The translations under genes and the position numbers were made by a program. From Danio rerio (Eukaryota > Chordata > Actinopteri > Cypriniformes > Danionidae), in NCBI RefSeq assembly GCF_049306965.1, contig NC_133176.1, positions 48,592,501-48,656,500 on the forward strand: a stretch of 64,000 bases of DNA, given 5' to 3'. Positions 34,701 through 45,282 of this stretch are shown piece by piece. Within the stretch, counting starts at the first letter, position 1; every line of letters starts with the position of its first letter. The notes under the pieces were generated by a model that worked only from the letters and a program-made list of their open reading frames with translations, was not told the origin of the DNA and did no database searches.

Positions 34701-36844
34701 TACATAAACATGAAACAAGGTTAAAGCTGATAATGTGCTAAATGATGTTTTGTTTCTTCTACAGACAGAATTTAATTTTGTTTCGCCTGTATACTGTATG
34801 TTTTTGCTTGTCTCTTTGTTTTTTGACTGTCAAAGTGCTTATAGCTGTATTTTATGTACCAAAAAGTAACATGGTTTCAATTTAAGTCTTTTATTTTCTA
34901 CAAATTAATAAAGTCACCTACATATTGGATGGCCTAGGGGTAAGTTAATTAAGTAAATGACCCACATAGCAAAATTTCTCTGGCCCAGCTCTGGCCCACA
35001 CAATCAGGTTTTGCTTGGCCCACATGCCGCAGTGAATTACGGTACATGACTGGACCAAATCTGGCTTCCAGACAAGGGCCAAACACAGACCATATCTGGG
35101 CCAAGTCTCAGCCAAGTTAATAACTCATAACTGGGCCTGAACTGGGCCAGATAGGTTGGTGTGTCACGATTGCAATGAAATTGATAAATCCATGGAGTGA
35201 TGCGCTTTAGGCACACTATGGGCACGATTTTTCTCAAAGTGACCTGATTGGTAGAATTTTTTTTCTTTACTCAAAAATGATTTTAGTGTATTTTAAATGT
35301 GGGTCAAGACTGGCCAAACTCACATGGCCCACTTATCAAATTTTTAAATCTGGGCCAAATACTACGTTTTTCATCTGGCCCAAACCTTGTGTGCCGCCTT
35401 AAAAACGGTGCCACCTCTGCCAAACCCGGGCCATGTTTGGCCCACATGCTGTATGCCAGTGCCGGATGAATGCCTGCTGTGCCAGCTTTTTGCCAAATCT
35501 GGGCCAGAATTCTTTGCTACTAGGGGAACAGCACATTTCATTTTGGGGTGAGCTGTTCATTTCATTGAGACAAGAATTAATTTTTATAGTACTTCTTATG
35601 TTTTTATGAGACAATGTGTGGCCAGAGGTTACCTTATAGCTCTTAAATACACACAGTGATCCAGCAACACTGAAGGTAAGAAGAATTCCAGAGATCGCCA
35701 TCATGATGATGTAGTCTGTGTGCAACTCATAAGGTGGTTCCTCGTAACCTTTATCTGCATCACAGAGATTTGGTATGGAAGAGAAGCAGTCATTTTTTTC
35801 TGTCTCAATATTTGCAACATTTTATTTCTGCTGAAAGTGGCAGTTTCAATCGAACGTCACATGGCTCAACTCACATGCTTTTTATTGTTGTCATCATTTT
35901 TATGCATCCAAAAATAGCCACTTTATTCTATCAAACCCGTTAATTGGGTCACAAGTCACACATCTAACAAATTGGGATTCAAGGCTCACATCTGTATTAT
36001 TAAATGCCAAAATTTAGCTAATGTATTCATAATATTAATATATTCAGTGATATGCAGACTCACCCCTAACTTGAACCACCCAATACACTTTTTGGTTTTC
36101 ATAACGAAAATTGTAATTGCCGGAACTGGAGCTATTGTGCATTTTGATTTGGGCAGGCACCATCTTTGTTTGTTCCTGAAGTCCTCCCTTTAGTTCTTTA
36201 TTCCAAATATTTTTTTTCTGAGTGTAGCATTCAAGTTTCGATGTGGAGTTTGCAGGAATGACCACTTTCAGGTTGAACTCAAGAGTACCTCCTGCTAGAG
36301 CCACTCTGGTTCTGTTCAGCAAATCAATTGAAAGACGGGCTGGAGGGAGAAAGAAATTAAAATATGTGTTACTGATACGTCAGTACTCTACTGATATTTA
36401 TGTAACTTCTTAAAGGCATAGTTCACCCAAGGCTGAAAATAATATATGAAATTTTTTACTTCATCACTTTTTTCCTCCACAACAATTTCATTTTTTCCCC
36501 GCTGTTGAATGCAAAGGAAGATATTTAGAAAATTGTTGAATGCTGAAAAGTACTTGTTTTTTCTATGGAAGTCAATGGTTACAGGTTGCAAACGTTTATT
36601 TAAATAATCAAATTTTCCAACAGAAAGTCATAAAGGTATGAAACCACTTGAGAGTGAGTGAATAGTAAGTTTCTATTTTTGGGTGAACCATCCCTTAAAA
36701 ACATATGTGGGTGAGATTTCATCAATACAGTGATGTTAACCACAACATTGCAATGATATATAAATAATAATCATCATTACCTTGAGCTTCATGCCAACAG
36801 TACAGAAATACAATCCAGAGGAGGACGTGTTTGGCTGCATACAT
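31705..36844 (-). CDS. nfam1: NFAT-activating ITAM receptor (NFAM1-like)
   Basis: Six minus-strand coding exons: 36781-36844, 36064-36339, 35633-35754, 33969-34076, 33735-33830 and 31705-31758 (64, 276, 122, 108, 96 and 54 nt), in consistent phase, 239 residues. Order: signal peptide (1-21), one Ig-like domain (22-112) with NRT, NST and NSS glycosylation sites, a DKGYEEPP stalk matching the DAGYREPP of human NFAM1, a TM helix (about 129-148), then an acidic tail with an ITAM, Y189-TAL-x7-Y200-DTL, and a C-terminal SVYENF like human VYENL. In mammals NFAM1 signals through Syk-family kinases to NFAT in myeloid and B cells. The Ig B-strand cysteine is present (C59, LECYTQ), but the F-strand position reads GNYNF where GxYxC is expected. 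The human comparison is from memory. Confidence 0.9.
32039..32587. mobile_element. Non-autonomous element with tagggctg ends
   Basis: Left end ctagggctgatataaa and right end ttttgcagccctagt are short inverted ends of a hAT-like type. The AT-rich interior has no coding frame. Lies in the last nfam1 intron. Confidence 0.5.
34530..34690. repeat. Degenerate agacgtctatt repeat
   Basis: Contains gtctgtctaatctgtctatt, gttagattttagcccaaa and gatgtctattagacgtctat in loosely repeated form, ending gcttgctgggg. Resembles the acgtc-rich blocks at 40020-40255 and 53385-53795. Confidence 0.4.
34975..35520. repeat. Degenerate TGGCCCA-rich repeat block
   Basis: The phrases ctggccca, cttggcccac, ctgggccaa, atggcccac and tctgggccag recur more than a dozen times with irregular spacing. 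Chance frames run through it on the minus strand. It lies in an nfam1 intron. Confidence 0.6.
36413..36704. repeat. MITE-like element (catagttcaccca family)
   Basis: Begins aaaggcatagttcacccaa and ends tttgggtgaaccatccctta. The interior includes gaagtcaatggttacaggtt, shared with 37300-37330. Lies in nfam1 intron 1. Confidence 0.65.
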
Positions 36845-36988
36845 CCTTATGAACAAAACTAACATTTCCAAAAACAATTAGGCCATCTATCAGTTGTCCC
36901 ATCAGACATTAGACATCACTGTCCATCTTGTAGACCATTTTTAAGACCAATGAAGAGCTAATGAACAGTTTTCTTTTCAAACAACACA

Positions 36989-37096
36989 GGAAGTTGAACT
37001 AAATTACACCACAGTGGACGTTCACAGGATCTTGAGGTACAATTTTCTTGGTTTCTCATGCAGTTACTTCCTCTCTCGCTCCTCAAGCTCACTTCC
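36989..37096 (-). promoter_or_regulatory. nfam1: Cluster of ETS (GGAAGT) cores upstream of nfam1
   Basis: GGAAGT occurs at 36989-36994 on the plus strand, and at 37066-37071 and 37091-37096 on the minus strand, the nearer of those two preceded by GAGA. They lie 145-250 nt upstream of the nfam1 ATG. PU.1 and other ETS factors bind such cores in myeloid promoters. Six-base motifs can arise by chance, so this is a suggestion. Confidence 0.3.
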
Positions 37097-37146
37097 TTAT
37101 TTCTGACCTTTTATAGAGTTGTTTTTGGCATATTGGTAACTGATAG

Positions 37147-37600
37147 TTTAAATTAAAAGACTAGTTCTCCTAAGTAAATGAGAATTCAGTCATCATTTAC
37201 TCTCCCTGCACTTGATCCAACATTTCTTTTTCCTGTTGAACACAAAAGAAGATATTTTCAAGAAAGGCGGAAACCACTGACTGTCAGTAATTTAGTTTTT
37301 TGCTTTGAATGTCAGTGGTTACAGGGTTCCAGAAATTCTGTTTCAGCAAGTTTTGTTTTCAAAATATCTTCTTTTGTGTTCAACACAAGAAATAAAATCA
37401 TTTATTTATTCATTGTCCTTCGGTTTAGTCCCCTATCAGGGGTCGCCACAGCGGAATGAACTGCCAACTACTCCAGCATATGTTTTACGCTGCAGATGCC
37501 CTTCTGACCTCAATCGAGTATTGGGAAAAGAAAGAAAATCATAAAGATTTAGACTTGAGGGTGAGTAAACTTTTATGTTTGGGTGAACTATCACTTCAAA
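37147..37600. mobile_element. MITE-like element interrupted by a SINE fragment
   Basis: Left part aaaagactagttctcctaag, right part gtttgggtgaactatcactt, inner gaacacaaaagaagatattt. The truncated SINE 37402-37536 sits inside it. Confidence 0.55.
37402..37536 (-). mobile_element. Truncated DANA/HE1-type SINE
   Basis: Only the tail half (aggggtcgccacagcggaat ... tgcagatgcccttctg) plus a short remnant remains. The tRNA-like head is absent. Flanked by aaaatcat on both sides, which suggests insertion in this short form. Confidence 0.75.
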
Positions 37601-38277
37601 ATTAAATTGAAATACTTTCAAGTTACTGGAAATATCCGGGTGACCTCTTTAAAAGTGATTACAGCGTTTGTAAGATGCATTTTGATGGTCTGTTTGTTGT
37701 ATTTAAGTTACATTGCATCCACATGCCAACTAATTCTCATTAGATTATAAGTAGACTGTTAGGTTGGGGTTAGTGAGTTACAAAGTTTCTAAAAGTCAGT
37801 TAAATGTCTGGTGAAGGAGCAGTATCAACAGATATTAAGCAGACAGTCCACTAAAACTCAAATACACCATTAAAATAGTGTTACCTAAGATGCTTATAGT
37901 CATGCCTACCCTGTTTATTTTGAGAGATAGTATGCACGATATTATACTAGTATGCTAGCCTGCTGCTCCGCATCGGGAATTAGGCTATTATTGGGTTTTA
38001 AAGTGTTCTTTGACCAGCAGGTGGCAGCAGAAGAGCACACGACACATTCTGAACAAACGTCTGACTCACGTCAAATAAAGAGGAGTTCCAAAATCATCAA
38101 AAAATGAATTACGTAATGATTACATCACTGGCACCGAAATACACATAATTAGCGCCAGAGCAGATAAATCAAAAACAGCCGTACAGAACCGCTCAAACAA
38201 ACTTTTCCCTCTTTAAAGAACACGTTATAGTCTACAGAGAAACGCAATCTCTACTTAACAGGCCCTAGGTAGCCTGG
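37601..38277. other. Non-coding spacer
   Basis: No gene or complete element recognised. Confidence 0.4.
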
Positions 38278-38745
38278 TGAAAGGGGTGGTTCTTTTTTTT
38301 TTCCTCAAAAAGTGGACCTTTTTGCAATTATTCGTCTCATTTTCTATTGAATTATGATATTTAAATACAGCATTTTAGTGATATTTTATCACTATTCTGA
38401 ATTAGCCTGTCGGGTGGTCATCATAACCAGACTTTTTGACTATTTTAGCCAAAATAAACAAATAATTTTCTTTTACCTTTTCATTTTTTGTTTTAACAAG
38501 GTCCACTATTTACAATAAACATTTCTTGTAAAATGTTTTCTCCATTTAAAAACAATACAGCAGCGAAAGATGACTTCACTTACGTCAGATCGTATGTTTT
38601 CTAGCACAGCTGGTTGTTGCACTCATGAAAAATATTTGTTTGCATTGGCCAAAACTGATTAGCTAAAGTCACACTGATTTTGCACCTTTGTCAGTGAGGG
38701 GTGGGTCTTTTGAACCTCCCGAACCCCCACTGGCTACGTCTTTAA
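38278..38745 (+). repeat. Dispersed repeat, copy 2
   Basis: Same landmarks and order as 3968-4525: aaaggggtggttcttt, caaaaagtggaccttttt, ttatgatatttaaatacagc, ctttgtcagtgaggggtggg, then aacccccactggctacgt. Confidence 0.6.
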
Positions 38746-39008
38746 AGTAGCTATATAGACACAATTCTTTGATGAAATGTAAAAAAAAATTACCCACATA
38801 TTTGGAATAGTTTTATATTCAGCTTAATATGTTTTTCAAAGATAAAAAGACTGCGATAGACAGATAAATGGAGAGCTAGAGGAAGAGCAAGGAATTCAGT
38901 TAGAGGTGACAAATTGCCTTATTTAATGAGAAGCAGGTGCATGAGGGCCTTGTGACTCCTGAGCTGAAGTACAGGAATACTCACATTCTACAAAAAACAC
39001 ATACCACA

Positions 39009-39011
<3 letters not shown>

Positions 39012-39055
<44 letters not shown>
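39012..39055. repeat. (GA)n microsatellite
   Basis: Read directly. Confidence 0.9.
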
Positions 39056-39056
<1 letters not shown>

Positions 39057-39139
39057 CGCAACAAATATAACATCTGGATACCAGGGAATAAAAATATTTC
39101 CAGCTCCATAATCTCCCTCAACTTTTCTTTCTGCTGTCA

Positions 39140-39310
39140 TTAAACTCTTAAATATAAAGGTTCTTTAACATCACTGATGGTTCCATGAAGCTCATTTAAC
39201 CTTCAAAGAACCTTAACATTACAATAATGTTTTAATATGGGGAATAAAAAAGGTTTCCATTATTAAAATGTCCTAAGAAACAAACGATTGTTTAAAGGAC
39301 TGTTCACTGA
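39140..39310. repeat. MITE-like element (aaaggttcttt family)
   Basis: Contains aactcttaaatataaaggtt, gatggttccatgaagctc, ttattaaaatgtcctaag and gactgttcactga, the same phrases as in the 59690 array. Decayed. Confidence 0.5.
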
Positions 39311-40019
39311 ATGTCTTGGATAACCTAAAAAGATTTAGAATTTTTAGGTGCGTGAAAGTCCACTTGGACCAGATATTTCTAAATACATTCATTTGGATTC
39401 AAAGGGAGAATGTAATTTTTTTTGCTTCACATAAATATCATTTACTTTTTCTAGCCATTCTTGGATTGTTTGGGATTCAGGAAGTAAGCAGTGTTTTGAA
39501 GTTGCTTTTTTGGCTGCAGATTATTAAAATATCAAGTGAGTATTTTTCAGGTTTACTTATTTGGATATCAGAGCTTCAAAAAAAAAAAAAAAAAATACAT
39601 GGATTGAAATGATAGTGCAATATTAAGTATGTTGTCTATTACTCTATGTTCTTTTACATAGAGTAGTTTTATTAATGTGTACTTATACTTTCCCTTGAAA
39701 ACATTTTTAGTGCAGTATCTGTACTTTGAACTGTACAACCTGCAGACACTACTTTATTTTTTCTTGTCTATGGGGATTAGAAAAATCAGTCTTTTGATTC
39801 CTGTCCAATCAATCTCACATAGAAGTAAAGAGGTAAATTGCATCATACAGAACTACCTCAAAACATGGGCGATTTATAATTGCAGCAATCTGTATGCGTT
39901 AAAAGTGTCCAAAAGATTTCCAAATTTTTTTACACACATTGATCCGACTGTTTAGATGCATGTCACTGAAGGAAAAATGAAGGATGTTTACTGTATGAAG
40001 AGCAAAATGGCTTTAAACA
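39311..40019. other. AT-rich spacer with chance frames
   Basis: Two open stretches of about 90 residues occur on the plus strand, rich in Phe, Leu and Ile. They show no family signature or splice context, and I treat them as chance. Confidence 0.4.
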
Positions 40020-40255
40020 CCCAGCAGTCAACAAGACATCAGAATGAAGTTGTACCCCAACGTCATAGAGATGTTGCATTTTGTTCATCAGGCTGACATC
40101 AATGTCCGAAGCCCAACCTAAAATCGAGCATAAATAATCAAAATAACCTTGTCCTTAGACGCTAGCTAAACATTTAACTTTGGTCACCCGACATCAAAAC
40201 TAAATCTAACCTAATATTAACTTCTCAAGAGGTTGTGTGCATGCTGGGCAATACC
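40020..40255. repeat. Degenerate acgtc/gacatc repeat
   Basis: Bounded by acccagcagtcaacaagaca and gtgtgcatgctgggcaat. The interior has ccccaacgtcatagagatgt, gctgacatcaatgtc and acccgacatcaaaac. The 53385-53795 block has the reverse order (ending atgtgcctgctgggct), so the two are inverted copies of one family. Confidence 0.5.
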
Positions 40256-41155
40256 CAAATGCACTACAGAATGTTACGTTTACACACATCCATAAATTAC
40301 AGGTAAATGCATCAGCTTTTCACAGCATATTACTCACTACTCTTAAGTACTTTTAAAAGGGCAACTTTTACTCATATTTTGAGTAATATTCACAAGACAC
40401 TTTAACTCTACTTGCGCTGCATATTTAGGCAAGTAGTGGTATTTTTACTTGAGTATGATTTTTCAGAACTCTTTCTACCCACATTGTCTCCAGCACTAAG
40501 TGTCCTTTCCTGTGGCATATGCTGTTTGTTTTGAGCTTCTGTGGAGGGGTTGATGACCGTTTAAAAAGCTAAAACTGTGATTGTGAGGATGGAAACAGCT
40601 GTTTTATGGATGAAAATAATAGTTCCAAAAATCAAGACTATAAACTCTTTGACATTTAGTTTCTAGTGTCAACATATTGTGAGATGTAAGCCTGGACACT
40701 GTTTTTAATCCAGGCTGAATTCAATTCTGACGTTTATTTTATTCACCCACTGTAACCATGGAAATAACACAGTGAGAAGTGAAGACACGAATAATGAATG
40801 CAGTGTTTTCAATAAAGAGCATTCCAACCGAAAGGCACATGCAAGCTCATGCATTTGTCATTCAGCGATGTTGTAGAGCCTTTTGATTGAGTAACAGGAA
40901 TCATGTGAGAAAAGCTGATTTATGAGACTGCTGCCCTGTGAGATCGTGTGCGTGTGTATGTGTGTGTGTATGTGGAAAAAAGTCCTCACACATCAACTAA
41001 AACATCAAAAACTGACTGACGAGGACATCTGAAGTGCTTATCACTATTTGAAATGCTAATGATGTTTGCATATTATGCTTCAAAATGTCAACAAGACGTC
41101 CATATGGGTTAGTTTTAGAGCACTATTAATTTATATGAACAGATGAGGTCTGTAT

Positions 41156-41156
<1 letters not shown>

Positions 41157-41249
<93 letters not shown>

Positions 41250-41252
41250 TGT
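41157..41252. repeat. (GT)n microsatellite
   Basis: Read directly; the frames of His-Thr across it are artefacts. Confidence 0.95.
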
Positions 41253-41309
41253 GTTTGAGAGAATTGGCAAAAATCCTCAAACAAATCTAAAGAAAAGGTG
41301 CACATCTGG

Positions 41310-41515
41310 AAAAAGTTGCTAGTTTGGAAGGGAGTGAGAAGACAGACGGAGAGAGAGGAAGAAAGAGCAGATACTGAGAGAAAGAATGAAAGAAACGAAG
41401 ATGTATGAGAAAAAGAAAGTGAGGGAGAAAGGAAAAATGAGGGGGAAAAAGACAAGAGAAGGGAGGAGAAGAGTAAAATAGAGAGAGGGAGGGAGGGAGA
41501 GAAAGAGAGAGGTGA
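41310..41515. repeat. GA-rich purine tract
   Basis: Gagaga- and gaaagaaa-type low complexity on the plus strand. The minus strand gives Ser/Phe/Leu-rich chance frames. Confidence 0.8.
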
Positions 41516-41529
41516 ATGTACACAACATC

Positions 41530-44130
41530 ACAGTTCTTATGCAGGGCAGACAGAAGTTCAAGAGTTTGCACAAAACTGACTGTCGACAATCTTTAACACA
41601 GTGATCAGAAAGTAGAAGGGGACAGAGGACAAAGCCCAGAGGGAAGCCACATATTCCCTAAGAAAAGTAAGTACTGCAATAATTAAGCCATTGAATGCCG
41701 TACACTATAAATGTAAAATATTCGTAAATTAACATATTTTATTACTCGTCTTTTTATGGAATTGCTTTATGAGACCCTGATCTTTCCTTCAACAACAGGT
41801 TTTGATAATAAAAAGTTTGGCAAAGTGACTTTTATTGACAATTTTTATAAAGTTTTCTGAGAGACCTTTGTCAGTAATGATAATAAACCTGACAATAAAC
41901 TGCCAGTACTTATTATCGGATTTAATTTTCTGTAGGCTGTTATTTTGTACACATGGCACCTAAATCTATTAAAATGTCAACAAAAGTCACTTTGTTAAAC
42001 TGCAGAGTTAGAATTTTCAACATCAAAAATTCCTATAATTTAATATAACTGTAAATTACCGGGGGGAACTATTAACCAATATTTTTACAGTGTAATAATT
42101 GTATTCACTTCTATTTGCGCCCTACAGTTCATTCTTCACGTCTAGACCGCATAAAGCATTAAAAAAATATCTGCTAAAATCAAATGTTTGTTGATGTGTT
42201 TGTGCTGTAAGTGCTTGATTAATATTCATGTCGCATGTCAGTTCCTTCTCTCTGCATTTTAAAGCCGTGTGTGATTTGAGAGAAACAAAAAGTGTGAAAT
42301 CCGACAGAAGTGTCCTGATCAAACATTAATCCTGCGATTTTTGGATTCTCGAGCACGTTTCAATCTGCGCTGCGCCACGACGTGGAGACATTTTGAGAAA
42401 AGCTATCCTGACTCACTCCATCAAATTATGATCTCGGAGTTCAATACTACGTAAAGCTCTCTCTCTCTCTCAGGACTATCTCTCGGTGTTGGAGTCACTT
42501 CAGTTTTTTTAAACTGTTTTAGTCGAATGGTCCTGTTTTTAGCGGTTATTAATCTCACCTCAGATAGCTCTTCAGTCACTGGCTCTTGTGGCTCCGTCGC
42601 AAAAGAGATTTTCTTTCAAATTAACTAATTGAGTTTGCTTTGAGTTCGGTCAGTCACAAGACAATCAACCCGTCATCCATTTCCGCTCTGTTCTTGAACG
42701 AACTTGAGTTATTTTGTGATCCGATCCAAGTCATTTAATAGACTGGAAAAGCCCTGTATTGTGTGATTATTATTTGGAAGAGCACTTTCTATGAACTGGG
42801 TACAAAGTAAACACAAAAATATTTGTCCTGCTTTCTATTTCAACAAATAAGGACATTATAGCTAAAATCTTATGTTGTTGGTCAAATTGATCTGAATCAG
42901 TATTAAAGTTCACAATAAAAAGAAAAATCTGCCACCATCTTTCAAACGTGTTTGAAATTCTTTCTTCTGTTGAACACAAAACAAGATACTCTGAAGAATG
43001 TTGGTAAAAATCCTATTGTGGAGGATGTCAATGGCTGCTTTTCTTCAGTAGCTGTATATTATTTTGTCTTCAGTAGAAGAAATACATTCTTAAAAGCTTA
43101 TTGAGTGCACAAATAGGAAATCAAAATCAGACTTTATTACCAATGCTAATGTATTTAAATCTATTTATCTTTTATAATAAAATGTTGTGGAAGATAATTG
43201 ATTCTGTATGTTTTTCCAAAGTGCAAATGTTCAATTTCCGATATAATTAATTTATGCAAGAACAGAACATTTGCACCATAGAAAAACATGAAATATCGCC
43301 TGATAAAAGCATCTGCTAAATGCACAGTCTCAGACAAATAATTGTTTACAAAATATTAAATTGATTTATTAACTCAACCAAACACAAAGTACTTCTGCAA
43401 AGAAATTTTCTGTCTGTTCCTAGCAAGCGTTCTGCATTTTCAGTTTACACAGACCAAACTGTAGTATAATTTTTTCCCAGATTAGTATCAAACAGCTGGA
43501 TCTGAATGAAGAATTCCAGAAAATTTGTAATAATGCAGAAATTAACAAAGTTATGTTACTTTGGCTGCACGAATAATCAAAGGTGATTTTCATGTGCATT
43601 TTGTCAGTAAAGTATTCTGTGATCAGCTGTAAATCTCCAGAACTGCTTTCAGATAAAGCAGCTTTTACTACACAGAGCCATACTTTACCAAAAAAGCTCA
43701 AGATTGCAGACGATTTAATTGCTGCAATTCTAAGAGATCTAAGATAATGATTTTGCGATTGGACTGCTGTTTGCATCCATTCTCAATGATCTACATCTCT
43801 GTGTTGCTGCTACATCTAAAGTACACAGAAATATGATATAATAATTTTGTTTAGACAAACTCATTTCATAGCTTTAGCAAAGTGTCTGAAATCCTTCTGT
43901 GAGATGTTTCTGTTGTTGTGTGATTATAAGTCATGTTGATTTATATTAGTAACCTGTTTGATTCAGTATTTTTTGTAGTAATTGACTCTGTTTGGCGTAG
44001 ATTTACTATTGATTACAGGGCCGTGCTTCACTTGACAAGATGCGCATGACAATCGCAGCCTAGCTCGATCATGATCTTGATTTAATTTTGATTTACTGTA
44101 CAGCCCTAGCTTCTTGGTATAATTTTTTTG
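41530..44130. other. Spacer upstream of coiled-coil gene
   Basis: No gene recognised. The stretch 42330-42700 is less AT-rich and free of obvious repeats, with a short CT tract. It might hold upstream control sequence for the gene at 45283, but no specific element can be named. About 42955-43080 carries a gttgaacacaaaacaagata fragment of the small MITE family. Confidence 0.35.
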
Positions 44131-44132
44131 TA

Positions 44133-44572
44133 GGGATGCACGATATATCGGCGGCCATATCATTATCAGCCGATATCTTTAAGACTATAGAATTATGTCA
44201 TTGTATCGAATTTTCTGCCTCTGGTTTTGTTTTATTTAACCTATTATGTTCATGCAACAGTCAAGTTGCATGTTAATTTGCTATGCAAAGACATGGAAAT
44301 AATCTATTTTTGGCAGGCTGATTCATGTAAAATTGTGAATATAGGTCTATAATCACCTTGCAATTTTTAAATTATTGCTTTCATGTAGTATGCTAGTCCC
44401 AAGTCTGTTCAAACTTTTATGAAGTTTTTAAAATAAAATAATTTGTTCACTGTCTAAAAATATAACCTTTTAAAATATTTATATTTACTGACTAATATAT
44501 CGATTATCAGATTTTAAATATATAATCAGTTATTGTCATTGGCCCAAAAATCCATATCGGTGCATCCCTTTT
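44133..44572. mobile_element. hAT-like MITE with agggatgcac ends
   Basis: Left end tagggatgcacgatatatcg and right end catatcggtgcatccctt are inverted ends, with further cgatatc and tatcgat matches inside. Non-coding. Confidence 0.65.
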
Positions 44573-45282
44573 TTTGTTATAGATATACCAATATAGGTCA
44601 ATAAAACCAGTTAAATATAAACAATATTTTGTTTACTGTAATTAACTGTACCTTATTTATTGCAATATTAAGTCAAGTGTATTTCTCTTAGGTGGTTTTC
44701 ACACACACCCACTTGTTTTTCTGAATTGTGTGGATATTCCATAAGTTTGCAGTGTTTTTATACTGTACAAACAGCATTTTTACTCGTTCATAAAACTCAT
44801 TCTGTATGATTTATGTCATTTTAAAAATGGGGACATGGAGCAATGTCCCCATAACTCACTTTTTCCTTGTCATACCTATGTCAGAATACAAATTTGCGTA
44901 CTGTATATCACAAAAACAAGCCCACGCACAGACACACTATCAGTGCCTCTGATAGTAACTCCTAAAAATAAAAATGAGACAACAACAAAAACAGCCCTGG
45001 AAGGTGGCCTAAAGAGCAATGTACAAACAATACAGACTTGAATGTAGATGAAACATAAAAGATATGATTATATAAAAATCTGGGCCCTTGCACTGAAATT
45101 TTAAATAGATCATCGTCCCCTAAAACACTTCTGGCTGTTTGTCCTGGAAAAATAACAAACTGCTCTCCCGTGTGCCAGATGCATTGGCAGGGTCTGAATC
45201 TCTTGCTGTACACCGAGAGTGTTGTTACTACTTGTTTTTCCTTTGTGATATTCAAACTCTACCTTTCAGACCCTTCCTCACC

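Noticed and set aside
39316-39955. Two roughly 95-residue open frames on the plus strand
   Set aside because: AT-rich, Phe/Leu/Ile composition, no splice context and no recognised motif.
41126-41589. Ser/Phe/Leu- and His-Thr-rich frames on the minus strand
   Set aside because: They are translations of a GA-rich tract and a GT microsatellite.
43420-43776. 118-residue open frame on the minus strand
   Set aside because: No family motif, no start context and no partner exons with matching phase.
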